Notes: a model not told the origin generated them from the sequence alone. DNA of 64,000 bases from Melieria omissa (GCA_963971225.1 OZ020267.1:87285648-87349647); one strand, 5' to 3'. Positions 9,047 through 18,819 are shown, counted from the first letter of the stretch. Program-made: numbers and translations.

Positions 9047-10400
9047 CGCGTTCCATTAGCCGCTCGAATGTTGCTGGTGCGTTGCAGAGTCCAAACGGCA
9101 TGACGGTGAACTGCCACAAACCATCGCCAACACTGAAAGCCGTTTTCTCCTTGTCCTTGTCTGCAAGCTCTACCTGCCAATAGCCGCTGCGTAAGTCGAG
9201 CGTGGAGAACCACTGCGTGCCTGACAGTGTATCCAGGGTGTCATCGATCCGAGGTAGTGGATAACTGTCCTTCTTGGTCACATCATTGAGCTTCCGATAG
9301 TCCACACAAAACCGGGTACTGCCATCTTTTTTCTTGACTAGCACGACCGGCGAGCACCAGGGGCCCGAAGAAGGCTCTATGACCTTGTCTTTCTGCATGT
9401 TTTCGATCAAATTTGCGACCTCTTCCCTCTTGGCCAGAGGAACTCGTCTTGGCGGTTGGCGAATCGGTTTTGCACTTCCGGTGTCGATGTTGTGCTTCAC
9501 TATGGCTGTTCTTCCGCCTGCTTCCGCCGCAAATATTGACCCATAGTGCTGCAGGAGTGACCTCGCCTTCTGTTTCTGCTTGGCCGACAACTCGCTGCTC
9601 CACTGGTTCTCCTGCGGTATGGCGTCCATGTTAAACCCGCTCTTCTCATTACCTCCAGGCGGGCTACTCTCGCAATTGACCACTGCTACAGCTTCCTTAC
9701 ACTCGCCAATTACCTCATCTTTTCCGACATATCTGGGTGCATTCAGGGGGTTCAGTATTCTGACTGGTATCCTTCCATTTTTAGGTTCCACTAATGTACG
9801 TCCGATGATGCTGTTGTCGTGTCCTTGGTTCGGTGCTTCTACTACCCACAGCCGACTCGTCCCATCGTCCTCGTCCACCTTTGCCCACACAATCGCCTCA
9901 GAATTCGCTGGTATCCTCCTGTGTTGACACGATAAAACCTTCCTTACCGCCACGCTTCGCTCATAGCCGGTGTGCAGCGGGAATTCAACGTTGGCATATC
10001 TCAGCACATTTTCCTTCAGGTCCAGCGTAAAACCGTGCCTAATCATGAAATCCACGCCGATAATCACGTCGTCCATTATATCCGCGACGATGAACTCATG
10101 TTCCAGGCTGCTGGTGCCGATAGCAATCGTTTTTGTAACTTTTCCTCTTACCGGCGCGCGCTCGCCAGTCGCAGTCCGCAGCTGTATGCCATGCAGCGGT
10201 TCCCAGTTCTTCAGCAGCTTCCTCTTTATGATCGAATATGACGCTCCAGTATCCAGTGTCAACACGAACAACTTTCCATCCATCCTTCCTTCAATTGTCA
10301 AGCTGCTGGGCTGTCGTTTCAGCTGTGAGACAAGGACGGTGGGGCGGCAGATTGTGGGGATCAGCTCACGCCCCTTTGGGCTGACCCGTTTTAGTTTAAC
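9047..10400 (-). CDS. pol: Element A pol, protease and RT N-terminal half
   Basis: The minus-strand frame is open from the gag overlap to the errantivirus junction. It contains the aspartic protease (LTLDTGASYSIIK, about 10225-10265), a spacer, and RT motifs KKKDGSTRFCVDYRKLN, STLDLRSGYWQV and VMPFGLCNAPATFERLMER, ending at 9047. The YLDD half of RT is at 1-506. It lies in the -1 frame relative to gag and overlaps it; the heptamer GTTAAAC sits right at the gag stop, so it is probably made as a Gag-Pol fusion. No inactivating change is visible apart from the insertion. Confidence 0.9.
10391..10400 (-). promoter_or_regulatory. Putative -1 ribosomal frameshift site GTTAAAC-TAA
   Basis: On the minus strand the heptamer GTTAAAC (10400-10394) is read as two zero-frame codons TTA AAC and is followed at once by the gag stop TAA. 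It fits the X XXY YYZ logic with a G in the first place. The pol frame is open in -1 across it. Element B has the same heptamer before a TAG (around 21618-21627). Confidence 0.7.
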
Positions 10401-11863
10401 GACTCGCCGTCCTCAGCCCTGCGCTTGTTGGCTGGGCCTCGATTGTCAGCATTCCTTGCTTCAGGCGATTGCGATCGGGAACGGGAACGCCTCTTTCGTT
10501 GGCGGCAGTCTCGTGATATGTGGCCCTGCTTGCCACATACCCAGCAAACAACTTTAGAGGAGACCACCCGTGGCCTGTCCGGTATCTCAGAGCTTATGGC
10601 CTGGATCGGAATGTCGTTGTCCGCCTGAATCTGGCGTATCCTTGCAGGTGCATACCGAGTGCTCCCAATCCATGCCGCTTCATATGTCATCGCGCTGGTT
10701 ACCGTCTCCTTAAATGTCGGCTTGCCCATCATCAACGCACTGCGACGTGTTTCTGGATCATGAAGACCTTCAATAAACGAATCGATCTTCATCCTCTCGA
10801 GATCATCAGCACCAAATTTCGGGTAGCACAACTGTACGAGCCGCTCAATGTCTGCTGCATATGTCTGCAGCGCCTCGTTGGCCCTTTGCTTGCGGTTCTT
10901 CAGCTCACAGTAGTATAGCGCATGGTTGTGCTCGTTGCTATACTTCGCTGCCAACGCTCTCATGATGGCACCGTAATCACTTCTTAAACATTCTGGAACT
11001 GATTTGAACACCTCGGCCGCAGGACCTTTCAGCGCCAGTGCCAACCTCCGACCTTTCCTGATATCTGTCCACTGATTTTCCAAAGCAGCCAAGTCGAATT
11101 GCAATTTAAATGTATCGAACGGCGCAGCACCATCATAAGTAGGCACTTCTGTTCTGCCAGCAAAACCGTCCTGAACCGGTGCCAAACATTCTCGTGGCTG
11201 TACCTCTCGAAGTCGTTCGTCTATCTTTCTATGCATCGAATCTTCCAGACTGTCAACTCGTTTGTTCAAGGACTCATCCAGGTTGTCAACTCGTTTGTCC
11301 CAATTGTCCATGCGCGTCTCAAGATGCTCAACTTTCCCGTTCAGCCTATTGGAGATTTCCTCTACCTTCTGCTCCAAGCGCGCAGAGCTTTCCTGAAGCT
11401 TGACTTCCATTCGCTCCGACACTTGCGCCGATATTTCATGGGTCGCCGTTTCCATTTTCGCTGCCATCTCTTGATTTGCAGTTTCCATTTTCGCTGCCAT
11501 CTCTTGATTTGCAGTTTCCATTTTCGCTGCCATCTGCGCCGACATTTCACGATTTTCACGATTGGAAGTCTCGAACATGCCTTTTATTGCACTCATTAGC
11601 TGGCTCATGTCTAATGCTTGTAGTGGTCCAGCCGGTGCAGCCGTACTTTGGATCGACGCAGCACCCGCAGGCGATTCCTCCACTTTGGCCGACGCCTCTT
11701 GTTCCTGCGTTCCGAACTCGTGTGCAGCCCAATCGATGCCTCGTGATTCACACGCCTCTCGCAAGCGCAGCTGCAACTCCACTTTCCCGCCAGCAGTCGG
11801 CAAATTCCAGGCAGCCAGCTCCTTCTTCAGCTGGTCCACCTTCAGCAGCTCGAGTTTAACCAT
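10391..11863 (-). CDS. gag: Element A Gag with SAP-like N-terminus and CCHC knuckle
   Basis: The 490-codon frame begins with an ATG about 100 bases after the 5' LTR. Residues 5-38 (LKVDQLKKELAAWNLPTAGG and on) match the spacing of a SAP DNA-binding motif. A long coiled-coil region follows with three tandem copies of AAKMETANQEM-type 11-residue repeats. The capsid-like part lies around residues 235-390. A CCHC zinc knuckle (CWVCGKQGHISRDC) precedes an Arg/Ser-rich basic stretch. Gag packages the element RNA. The SAP-like start could bind chromosomal DNA, which is inference. The frame is intact. Confidence 0.9.
   Translation of the reverse strand: MVKLELLKVDQLKKELAAWNLPTAGGKVELQLRLREACESRGIDWAAHEFGTQEQEASAKVEESPAGAASIQSTAAPAGPLQALDMSQLMSAIKGMFETSNRENREMSAQMAAKMETANQEMAAKMETANQEMAAKMETATHEISAQVSERMEVKLQESSARLEQKVEEISNRLNGKVEHLETRMDNWDKRVDNLDESLNKRVDSLEDSMHRKIDERLREVQPRECLAPVQDGFAGRTEVPTYDGAAPFDTFKLQFDLAALENQWTDIRKGRRLALALKGPAAEVFKSVPECLRSDYGAIMRALAAKYSNEHNHALYYCELKNRKQRANEALQTYAADIERLVQLCYPKFGADDLERMKIDSFIEGLHDPETRRSALMMGKPTFKETVTSAMTYEAAWIGSTRYAPARIRQIQADNDIPIQAISSEIPDRPRVVSSKVVCWVCGKQGHISRDCRQRKRRSRSRSQSPEARNADNRGPANKRRAEDGESLN
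11452..11535 (-). repeat. Tandem repeat within element A gag
   Basis: Three tandem units of 33 bp encode the heptad-like stretch AAKMETANQEM within the Gag coiled coil. The first two are nearly identical in DNA. Element B has a decayed version around 22590-22710. Confidence 0.8.
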
Positions 11864-11942
11864 GTCCGTGCTGTTATACTTTTATTTATTTATTTAGTTT
11901 TTTTTTTGTTTTGTTACTTTTCGTTTATTTTCAATTTTCTAC

Positions 11943-11961
11943 AATCCCACTTCTGACACCA
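11943..11961 (-). other. Element A primer binding site (tRNA-Leu type)
   Basis: On the minus strand TGGTGTCAGAAGTGGGATT starts two bases after the LTR end. It is complementary to the 3' end of a tRNA-Leu with CCA. The plus-strand reading ends CTTCTGACACCA. Confidence 0.8.
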
Positions 11962-11963
11962 AA

Positions 11964-12389
11964 TGTTACGAATACTAAGTCTAGTGGGCTGTTGCGTATC
12001 TCTGGATTGTGTAATTTGAAAATAAAACTCAGTCAGTTTCTAAACGCAGACAATAAAATAAACCAACAGTCACTTTATTATTCACAGTTTACACTTTACT
12101 GTTCGTACACTTAAGTATTTGCTTAATTATTCCGTGTGGCAACTTCACTTGTCAAAACCAGACTGGCTCGCTGTACCGCATCTGGCCACCTTTTATACTC
12201 TGTCCGGCCGTCGCGCAGATCGTTCTCGTACGTTACCAGATTGGACTAGAAGTTTCCCTGATGACCGCGACCATCGTTGCCAGGTTGGGCTAAAAGTTAC
12301 TATCGCGGCCGTCGTTGCCAGATTGGGTTATGGCACGGCACGTAGCGGCAGGGTTGCTTTGCACCGCGACAGACTGGCTCATCGTTACA
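11964..12389 (-). repeat. Element A 5' LTR
   Basis: The 426-bp LTR begins TGTAACGATGAGCC and ends ATTCGTAACA on the minus strand. It is similar to the 3' LTR of element B (18325-18808). It contains a short minisatellite based on a TTGCCAGGTTGGG-type motif that varies in copy number between LTRs. Its outer flank starts ATAT, in the (ATAAT)n array. Confidence 0.88.
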
Positions 12390-12422
12390 ATATAATATAA
12401 TATAATATAATATAATATAATT
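12390..12422. repeat. (ATAAT)n microsatellite, block 1
   Basis: About six tandem ATAAT pentamers lie between the element A LTR and the 5' end of the Dong-like LINE. The same pentamer returns at 16574-16679 and 18292-18324. Confidence 0.95.
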
Positions 12423-12446
12423 TGGAATGCCCCGCATGGGCATTCC
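12421..12446 (+). other. Perfect 12-bp hairpin at the 5' end of the Dong-like LINE
   Basis: TTTGGAATGCCC is followed by five bases and by its exact reverse complement. It begins where the microsatellite ends. R2-group elements can start with self-cleaving ribozymes, but I cannot fit a full HDV-like fold here by eye. Confidence 0.75.
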
Positions 12447-12455
12447 AAAATAGGA

Positions 12456-12899
12456 ATGACAGGCATGACAACCCCGCGGTCCCTAGTCAACCATCGGCCC
12501 TGGCCAACCACCAACCGATGTGTACCACTGGTTCCAAGACTACAAAGTCAAGCCTCGGACGAGCGTCGTAATGGCCGAGAACGACGCGGGAATCAACTGC
12601 TCGGCCCCTATACCGACCCTAGCACCGAAAACGGAACTCCCCACACTGCCGGAACTGTTTTGCCAGGACAACCAGCAACCACAAAGGCAGGCAAACCCCG
12701 ACAACGCCTAACTTGGACAACCCAAATGAATGTGGACGTTATGCGTTGTTACTACACATGCACCAAACTAGAAGCAATTAAAACAGGATATCGCAACGAA
12801 CTTCATACAATGTTTCTACAAAAATACCCCGAATACACAGGAAAAGTATCACAACAAAGACTACTTGACCAGAGACGAGCAATTCTAACAAACTACTAA
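12456..12899 (+). pseudogene. Dong-like ORF, N-terminal region
   Basis: The frame includes RLTWTTQMNVDVMRCYY followed by TKLEAIKTGYRNELHTMF and ends at a stop after RRAIL. This Trp-rich Myb-like pattern is typical of the N-terminus of R4/Dong-type proteins, where it would bind the target DNA. The frame is probably the remains of the start of the single ORF; the true start is not clear. The following 12900-13620 is low-complexity, A-rich coding-like sequence with scattered frames and includes the LRRYIE-type linker reached in another frame near 13590-13627. Confidence 0.6.
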
Positions 12900-13627
12900 C
12901 GAACACCCTAATACAAAGCATAAAACAAGAAGTTGTCGCAAATATGGATAGTGACAATAATAACAATCTTACGCACGACAGCATCCTAACCAACAGACCA
13001 CAATACAACCGAACACTAACAGACACAATACACATTCCTAGTAATCAAACCCAAACTCAAAGCAATTTTATGACAGAGTCGCTCAGCAACAACACAGCTA
13101 CATCAAACCAAGCTACCACAATTACTACCGAAAATTACCCAAACTCCAACGAAATAAAATCACAGCTGCAAGGAGAAATGCAAGCAAACATTATAAAATG
13201 GCAAGGAACAAACCCAAATAACAGAAACTACCTACCGAAATTAAAATTCGACAAGGAAACAAGGAAATACTCCCAACATATATAGACACAAGCCATATAT
13301 GAGCCATATATGAGCCATACAACTCATCACATATACAGCAGCAAATACAATCCTTACATGCAATAACCAAAGCACAAAAAACCAACCAAAACCAAAAAAC
13401 CAAAGCAAACCAAAATGGAAAATGCGAATAGAAAATAAAATCAATGCAATAAGAAGAGATCTTGGACGACTAACGCAATAGAACAAAGGTAATAGATCCA
13501 AACACTTAATAAAACACATAGAAATGATAAAAGCTAAACCTGAACATGTAAACAGAACCTTTAATGAAATAAGACACCACGAAACAAAAACTTGCCGTAT
13601 ATGCTGCAAGATTGCGCAGATTATTAT

Positions 13628-14134
13628 TATTATAATTAGTGGGGATGGTGCACCGCGACCTAAAGATCTATTGTGCCCCCTTCATGGACTCACAGTTCAT
13701 CTGTGAGCCCAACTACCGAGAGGAACTTTAGTATGTCACCTATGCCCCTGGAGTTCCAGTTCGCACCCCCGACGAGGTATTCCCCTAGGTGCTTCTTCCG
13801 ATCATGCATAAGTACAGGGCATTCTCCTAGTATGTGCATTGCAGTTTCATTTTCCTGCGAACAGAACCTGCAATGTCCGTTTGCACGGATTCCTAGTTTA
13901 TTTAGGTGATAGTTCAGCCTACAATGCCCTGTCATGATACCTGTAATGATTCTCAGGTTATTCTTTGATAAACTCATACAATCCTCGAATCTTTTCCTAC
14001 TATATGATCCGATAATCGCTTTGGAATGTTCCAGACCTGGTTGATTGTCCCAGTATTTATTCCTGCTGATTATCTCGTCTTTCCTGGTTAGGATTGATAG
14101 AGCTCCCTTTCCCAGTCCACAAAAAGGTTCTGGG
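13628..14134 (-). mobile_element. 5'-truncated copy of the LOA/R1-like LINE (family of LINE-A)
   Basis: This minus-strand insert matches the last 500 bp of the LINE at 25768-31303 almost base for base, from GGCCCAGAACC to the TAA-type tail. It encodes the end of ORF2 with the zinc-knuckle-like CRFCSQENETAMHILGECP. GCAGAT is repeated on both sides (13621-13626 and 14135-14140), a TSD left by target-primed reverse transcription. It splits the coding region of the Dong-like element. Confidence 0.9.
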
Positions 14135-14936
14135 CCGCAGATACATTGAATCAAACACTCGAAGAATACAAAACCGAACACTCATACAAAACGAAAAACT
14201 ATTTTACAGACAACTTAACGAACCCCAACACTGTATAAAAGACACACCTTCCAAAGAAGAAATAGAGGAATTTTGGAAAAAAGTCTGGTCAGAACCACAA
14301 GAATACAATAAAGATAGCCCATATATTAAGAAAGAAGCACTTAGATGTCAAAACATTACACCACAGGAAGACTACATGGTAACTACAGAGGAACTACTAA
14401 CAATAATAAAAAAAACACATAACTGGAAATGCCCCGGCAATGACTTCATACAAAATTTTTGGTACAAAAAACTAACCACACTCCATCACACTCTACTACG
14501 ATTAATAAATGAAGCAATAAGAGATCCACACAAACTACCTACAACGTTGACGGAAGGAAGAACCTACATTAAACCAAAAAACCAAGAGACAAATAACCCA
14601 GCTAACTATAGACCGATCACCTGCCTCCCCACCCTATACAAAATTATGACTGCAGTGATTGTCTACAAAATAGACACTCACCTGACCACACAGAATATAC
14701 TTACCACCGAACAGAAAGGATGTCGGAAGGGAAGCCAAGGGTGTAAAGAACAATTAATAATAGACTCTGCAATACTAAAACAAGCAACGAAACAACAGAG
14801 AAACCAACACATGTCCTACATAGACTACAAAAAAGCGTTCGACTCGATACCTCATAGTTTCCTCATAGACATATTGCAGATCTACAAAGTCCATCCAATT
14901 ATCCGAAACTTTCTAACACAAGCAATAAAACACTAG
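14135..14936 (+). pseudogene. Dong-like ORF, reverse transcriptase N-terminal half
   Basis: After the inserted LINE fragment the frame resumes with ESNTRRIQNRTLI. It then shows the pre-RT region, KCPGNDFI, NPANYRPITCLPTLYKI and the first RT aspartate motif YIDYKKAFDSIPHSFL. The frame ends at a stop at 14934-14936. The open reading before 14135 in this frame belongs to the insert. RT would prime DNA synthesis at the nicked target. Confidence 0.85.
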
Positions 14937-15848
14937 AAAACAACTATAAACTTAAGGACAACCACGACTGACATAACTACAGAGCCAATAACGATAAGAC
15001 GCGGAATCTTCCAAGGTGACTCGCTAAGCGCTCTATGGTTTTGTATGTGCCTTAATCCACTATCAAACACACTAAACAATACACCATACGGCTTTAATAT
15101 TATCCATAAAAAAGAACAAAAACACAAAATCAATAATCTTTTATACATGGACGACATCAAACTATATGCTGGTAACATTAGACAACTACAAAAACGAATA
15201 GAAACGGTTGAAACAATAACAAATGACATGAAAATGGAATTTGGCATCTCAAAATGCAAAACGCTACACATTAATAAAGGAATTTGGAAGGATGAAAACA
15301 CAACAATCACAGTCAACGATGAAATAATGAGCAACCTAGAACAACATGAGACATACAAATACCTCGGCTTTCAACAAAATACAAAAATAGACCACAGCAA
15401 AATTAAAACCGAACTAAAACAAAATTACAATACTCGCTTAAAACAATTACTAAAATCATACCTCAACTCAAGAAATCTCTTTAAGGCAATAAACACATAT
15501 GCCATAGCCATCCTGACATATTCTTTCGGGATAATAAACTGGACAAAAACCGACATTGAAGACCTAGAAAGACTCACCCGCAAACAACTTACAAGATATG
15601 ACAAACTACACCCTAGATCGTGTACACAAAGAATCACCTTACCATGGAAATCAGGAGGGCGAGGGCTCACCGATATAAAAAACTTACACAATAAACAAAT
15701 TATAAAACTAAGATATTACTTCCAACAAAGTGATGACCCCCTACATGCTGCCATAGTTAAAGTCGATGAACAATACACACCACTCCATCTCAGTAATCTG
15801 GATAAACAATACAACATACACTCAATAGAAGAAAAAAATACACAATAG
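14937..15848 (+). pseudogene. Dong-like ORF, RT active site and thumb
   Basis: The region continues the RT with RRGIFQGDSLSALWF and, in the frame opening at 15045, the active site LLYMDDIKLYA, then KCKTLHINKG, YLGF and the thumb. It runs to a stop at 15846-15848. The QGDSLS and YMDD forms are characteristic of the R2/R4 branch. It is separated from the upstream half by a stop and a frame change. Confidence 0.85.
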
Positions 15849-16463
15849 GCAGGAAAGGAGCTACATGGAAGACACCCACACATAATGCAAAGCAATAACA
15901 TAGATAAAGACAACACATATACATGGCTTAATCGAGATGAACTACAACCGGAAATAGAAGGACAAATAATAGCAATATAAGATCAAATAATACCCACAAG
16001 AAACTTCCTAAAATATATAATAAAAGACAACACCATAACGACCGATAAATGCAGACGATGTAGCCTTCATACAGAGACAATAGAACATATAATCAATGGG
16101 TGTCCGATGCTGACAGGAACACAATATACAGAAAGACATAATACAGCCGCAAAAATAATACACCAACTTATATCACAGAAATACAAACTCACAGAAAACA
16201 ACGACCCATATTTTAAATATAAACCTGAAACAATACTAGAAAATGACCACACTAAAATCTACTGGGACAAAACAATACACACAGATAAAACAAAACCACA
16301 CAATAGACCGGACATAACACTCATAGACAAAACACATAAAATAACATACTTAATAGAAATTAGCATACCCAGTGACCACAACATCCAAAATAAATACGCC
16401 GAAAAAATAGAAAAATACCAACAACTAAAATATGAAGTAAAAAGGGTATGGAAACATGGGTAG
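15849..16463 (+). pseudogene. Dong-like ORF, CCHC and restriction-like endonuclease
   Basis: A CCHC-type knuckle (CRRCSLHTETIEHIINGCP, about 16050-16110) precedes the endonuclease. The catalytic pattern is visible as RPDITLID, then YLIEISIPSDHNI and the lysine-rich EKIEKYQQLKYEV, matching the PD-D/E-K fold of R2-type enzymes that cut the target site. It ends at 16461-16463. A stop in 15977-15980 and frame changes show decay. About 110 bases of 3' UTR follow, including a run of G, up to the microsatellite. Confidence 0.82.
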
Positions 16464-16573
16464 GTGTGCAATAGAAGTGTCAAAATGGCCTGCAGCCCGC
16501 AATCTGCCGCCATGTTTGACTACAATGGAACCTGCCTCGCGCGGTATGCGGCGGGGGGGGAGAGGGGCGTGGG

Positions 16574-16679
16574 ATATAATATAATATAATATAATATAAT
16601 ATAATATAATATAATATGATATAATATAATATAATATAATATAATATAATATAATATAATATAATATAATATAATATAA
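16574..16679. repeat. (ATAAT)n microsatellite, block 2
   Basis: About twenty ATAAT pentamers with one variant unit lie between the 3' end of the Dong-like LINE and the Helitron-like element. Confidence 0.95.
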
Positions 16680-18291
16680 TCTATACTATTATATAAAAGC
16701 AAGTGTGACGTTTTTTGAGCCACAATCAGGCAAAAACAACTGAACCGATTTAGATGAAATAAGCACCACACATTTTTTATCTGTGGGAATGGAACATAGG
16801 CTATATGAGAATGACCACGCCCCCTTCTTACGCCCACTATGGTAACAAAACTCATCTATGGTATGCTTTTGTAAGGCAATATGGGTATCAAACGACTCAG
16901 CGTGTCATTGCGGCAAACATAGGCTATAATATAATCGGCCACGCCCACTTTCCGTGCCCACCAAACTAACAAAACGAAGCTACGGTACATGTTGGTGAAT
17001 CAGTATTAATATCAAATAATTCTGTGTTTCATTGATTTTAACATAGGATATATAATATTGATCACGCCCACCTGATATGCCTTCTCGCCACGCCCACTAT
17101 AATAACAAATCAGCCGTGGTATATTTGTCATAGCAATAGGGGCATCAAACGATTCAGCGTGTCATTGCGGCAAACAAAGGCTATAATATATATATCCTAT
17201 ATAAGATTGACCACGCCTACCTGATATGTCTTTTCATCACGCCCACTATAATAACAAATCAGCCATGGTATATCTGTCTAAGCAATATGGGTATCAAACG
17301 ATTCAGCGTGTCATTGCGGCAAACATAGGCTATAATATAATCGGCCATGCCCACTTTCCGTGCCCTCTAAACTTACAAAACGAAGCTACGGTACATGTCA
17401 GTATTAATATCGAATGATTCCGTGCTTCGTTGATGTTAACATAGGATATATAAGATTGATCACGCCCACCCGATATGCCTTTTCGCCACGCCCACTATAA
17501 TAAAAAATCAGCCATGTCAGCAATATGGGTATCAAACGATTCAGCCGTTCATTGCGACAAACATAGGCTATAATATAATCGGTCACGCCCACTTTCTGCG
17601 CCAACTAAACCAACATAACGAAGCTGCAGTACATGTCGGGAAATCAGTATTAACACATTTTAAGCGGGTAGCCTAGTATATGAAACTATGCTGCGTAGCG
17701 GGCATTCTTCGGAATGAAAAAACGGGCAGCATGAAAATTTGGTGCGGGGCCACCGTTTGATGTTTCGTTTCACTGGTAAAACTTTGTAAGCGTTGGTGAA
17801 GGGGCGTGGCACTTTTTAAGCGCCCAATTGTTTTCAATAACTTTGGAACTGCAAATCACACATCAAGATATTTGGCACATACTTACGATTTCGACGTGCC
17901 CTTCGACAAGGAGAGTAGAGTGGGATTTGGACGAGGGGCATGGCACCACCCATAGAACCCAAATTTTTAATGTGGAATATCTTCGGAACAATAAGTTGGA
18001 AAGCTTTGAAGTTTTGTATACCATCGTCTCATAGATGTGTCATTCTACTTTCAAAATTTTACGGGCGTTGACAAGGGAAGCGGTATATTTTTTGTGACTG
18101 AAATTTTCCGCGTAATTTTGGAACTGAAAGTCGCATATCAATAAAACCGGGTCACACCCTTCGACTGGAGGAATAGATTGGGCATTACATAAAAGAGGCC
18201 TGGCATTGCCCATAGACTGTAGTATGAGGAAACTTGATTTATTGGGCCCATTGACTTTAAACTTGCGTGCAAAGCCGCAGGGCCCTACTAG
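16680..18291 (+). mobile_element. Non-autonomous Helitron-like element (1612 bp)
   Basis: The element starts TCTATACTATTATATAAAAGC right after an A and ends CCCTACTAG right before a T. TC at the start, CTAG at the end and insertion between A and T without duplication are the Helitron signature. A short TGCG/CGCA stem and GGGCCC palindrome lie just before the 3' end. It has no Rep/helicase gene. The middle holds tandem units rich in CACGCCC. A related minus-strand copy, broken by insertions, covers 24791-33078. Both flanks are (ATAAT)n. Confidence 0.82.
16860..17660 (+). repeat. Tandem units of about 240 bp within the Helitron-like element
   Basis: The phrase GGTATCAAACGATTCAGCG recurs near 16886, 17148, 17288 and 17528. 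Each unit carries CACGCCCAC motifs and CATAGGCTATAATATAATCG. The third spacing is irregular, so the array includes partial units. Confidence 0.85.
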
Positions 18292-18324
18292 TATAATATA
18301 ATATAATATAATACAATATAATAT
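18292..18324. repeat. (ATAAT)n microsatellite, block 3
   Basis: About six imperfect ATAAT units lie between the Helitron-like element and the 3' LTR of element B. Confidence 0.9.
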
Positions 18325-18808
18325 TGTTACGAATACTAGGTCTAGTGGGCTGTTACGTCTCACTGGATTGTGCAATTTGAAAATCAAACAACTTTAACTA
18401 TCCACACGCAGTCAATAAGAACCAACAATCACTTTATTTCACACTTTTCCACTTCACTGTCTTTACACTTAATTATTTGCTTAATTGCTCCGTGTGGCAC
18501 CTTCACTAGTCAAAATCAGACTGACTGCTGCGCCGCACCCGGCTGCCTTTTATACCTGTCCGGCCATCGCGCAGATCGTTCTCGCACATTCCGGAGTGGA
18601 CTAAAGGTTTCCATGATGATCGTTTCCATCATTGCCAGGTTGGACTAAAAGTTGCCATCATTGCCAGGTTGGACCGAAAGTTTCCGTCATTGCCAGGTTG
18701 GACTAAATGTTCCCCTTATTATCGCGGCCGTCGTTGCCAGATTGAATTATAGCACGGCGCGTACCGACAGGGTTGCTTAGCACACCGACAGACAGTCTTA
18801 TCGTTACA
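18325..18808 (-). repeat. Element B 3' LTR (A-type)
   Basis: The 484-bp LTR begins TGTAACGATAAGAC and ends ATTCGTAACA on the minus strand. It resembles the element A LTR but is longer because of extra copies of a TTGCCAGGTTGGACTAAA-type minisatellite (18600-18715). The left flank ends ATAT. Confidence 0.88.
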
Positions 18809-18819
18809 CTGCCCACCAC

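Larger units (their letters stand above)
1..12389 (-). mobile_element. Ty3/gypsy LTR retrotransposon A (runs off left edge)
   Basis: Reading the minus strand, the order is a 5' LTR (11964-12389), primer binding site, gag, protease and reverse transcriptase; RNase H begins at the window edge, and integrase and the 3' LTR lie outside. The pol gene is split by an errantivirus at 507-9046, with CGCG duplicated at 503-506 and 9047-9050. The related element B shows the uninterrupted target around 21001-21025. The coding parts are open in all visible segments, so this copy was probably intact before the insertion. I place it in Ty3/gypsy from the domain order and the YLDD and DTGA motifs; a 412/mdg1/Osvaldo-like lineage is a guess. 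Confidence 0.9.
12423..16573 (+). mobile_element. Dong/R4-like non-LTR retrotransposon with C-terminal RLE
   Basis: A single long but much-mutated coding region is seen on the plus strand: an N-terminal Myb-like part, a reverse transcriptase with YMDD, a CCHC knuckle and a C-terminal restriction-like endonuclease. This order is that of the R2/R4/Dong group. Both ends abut (ATAAT)n repeats. It is interrupted by a 5'-truncated minus-strand LINE fragment at 13628-14134. Several frameshifts make it inactive. Dong of silkworm is known to insert in TAA-type repeats, which fits the flanks here. Confidence 0.85.

Noticed and set aside
9334..11897. Several plus-strand open frames of 60-195 codons opposite gag and pol of element A
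   Set aside because: They mirror the coding strand of clear gag and pol motifs and show no family features of their own.
12390..12422. CRISPR-like or functional direct repeats
   Set aside because: Pure pentamer microsatellite without spacers, in a eukaryotic context.
13690..14181. One continuous 163-codon minus frame at the LINE fragment
   Set aside because: Its first 16 codons lie in the Dong-like element; only 13628-14134 is LINE-A-derived.
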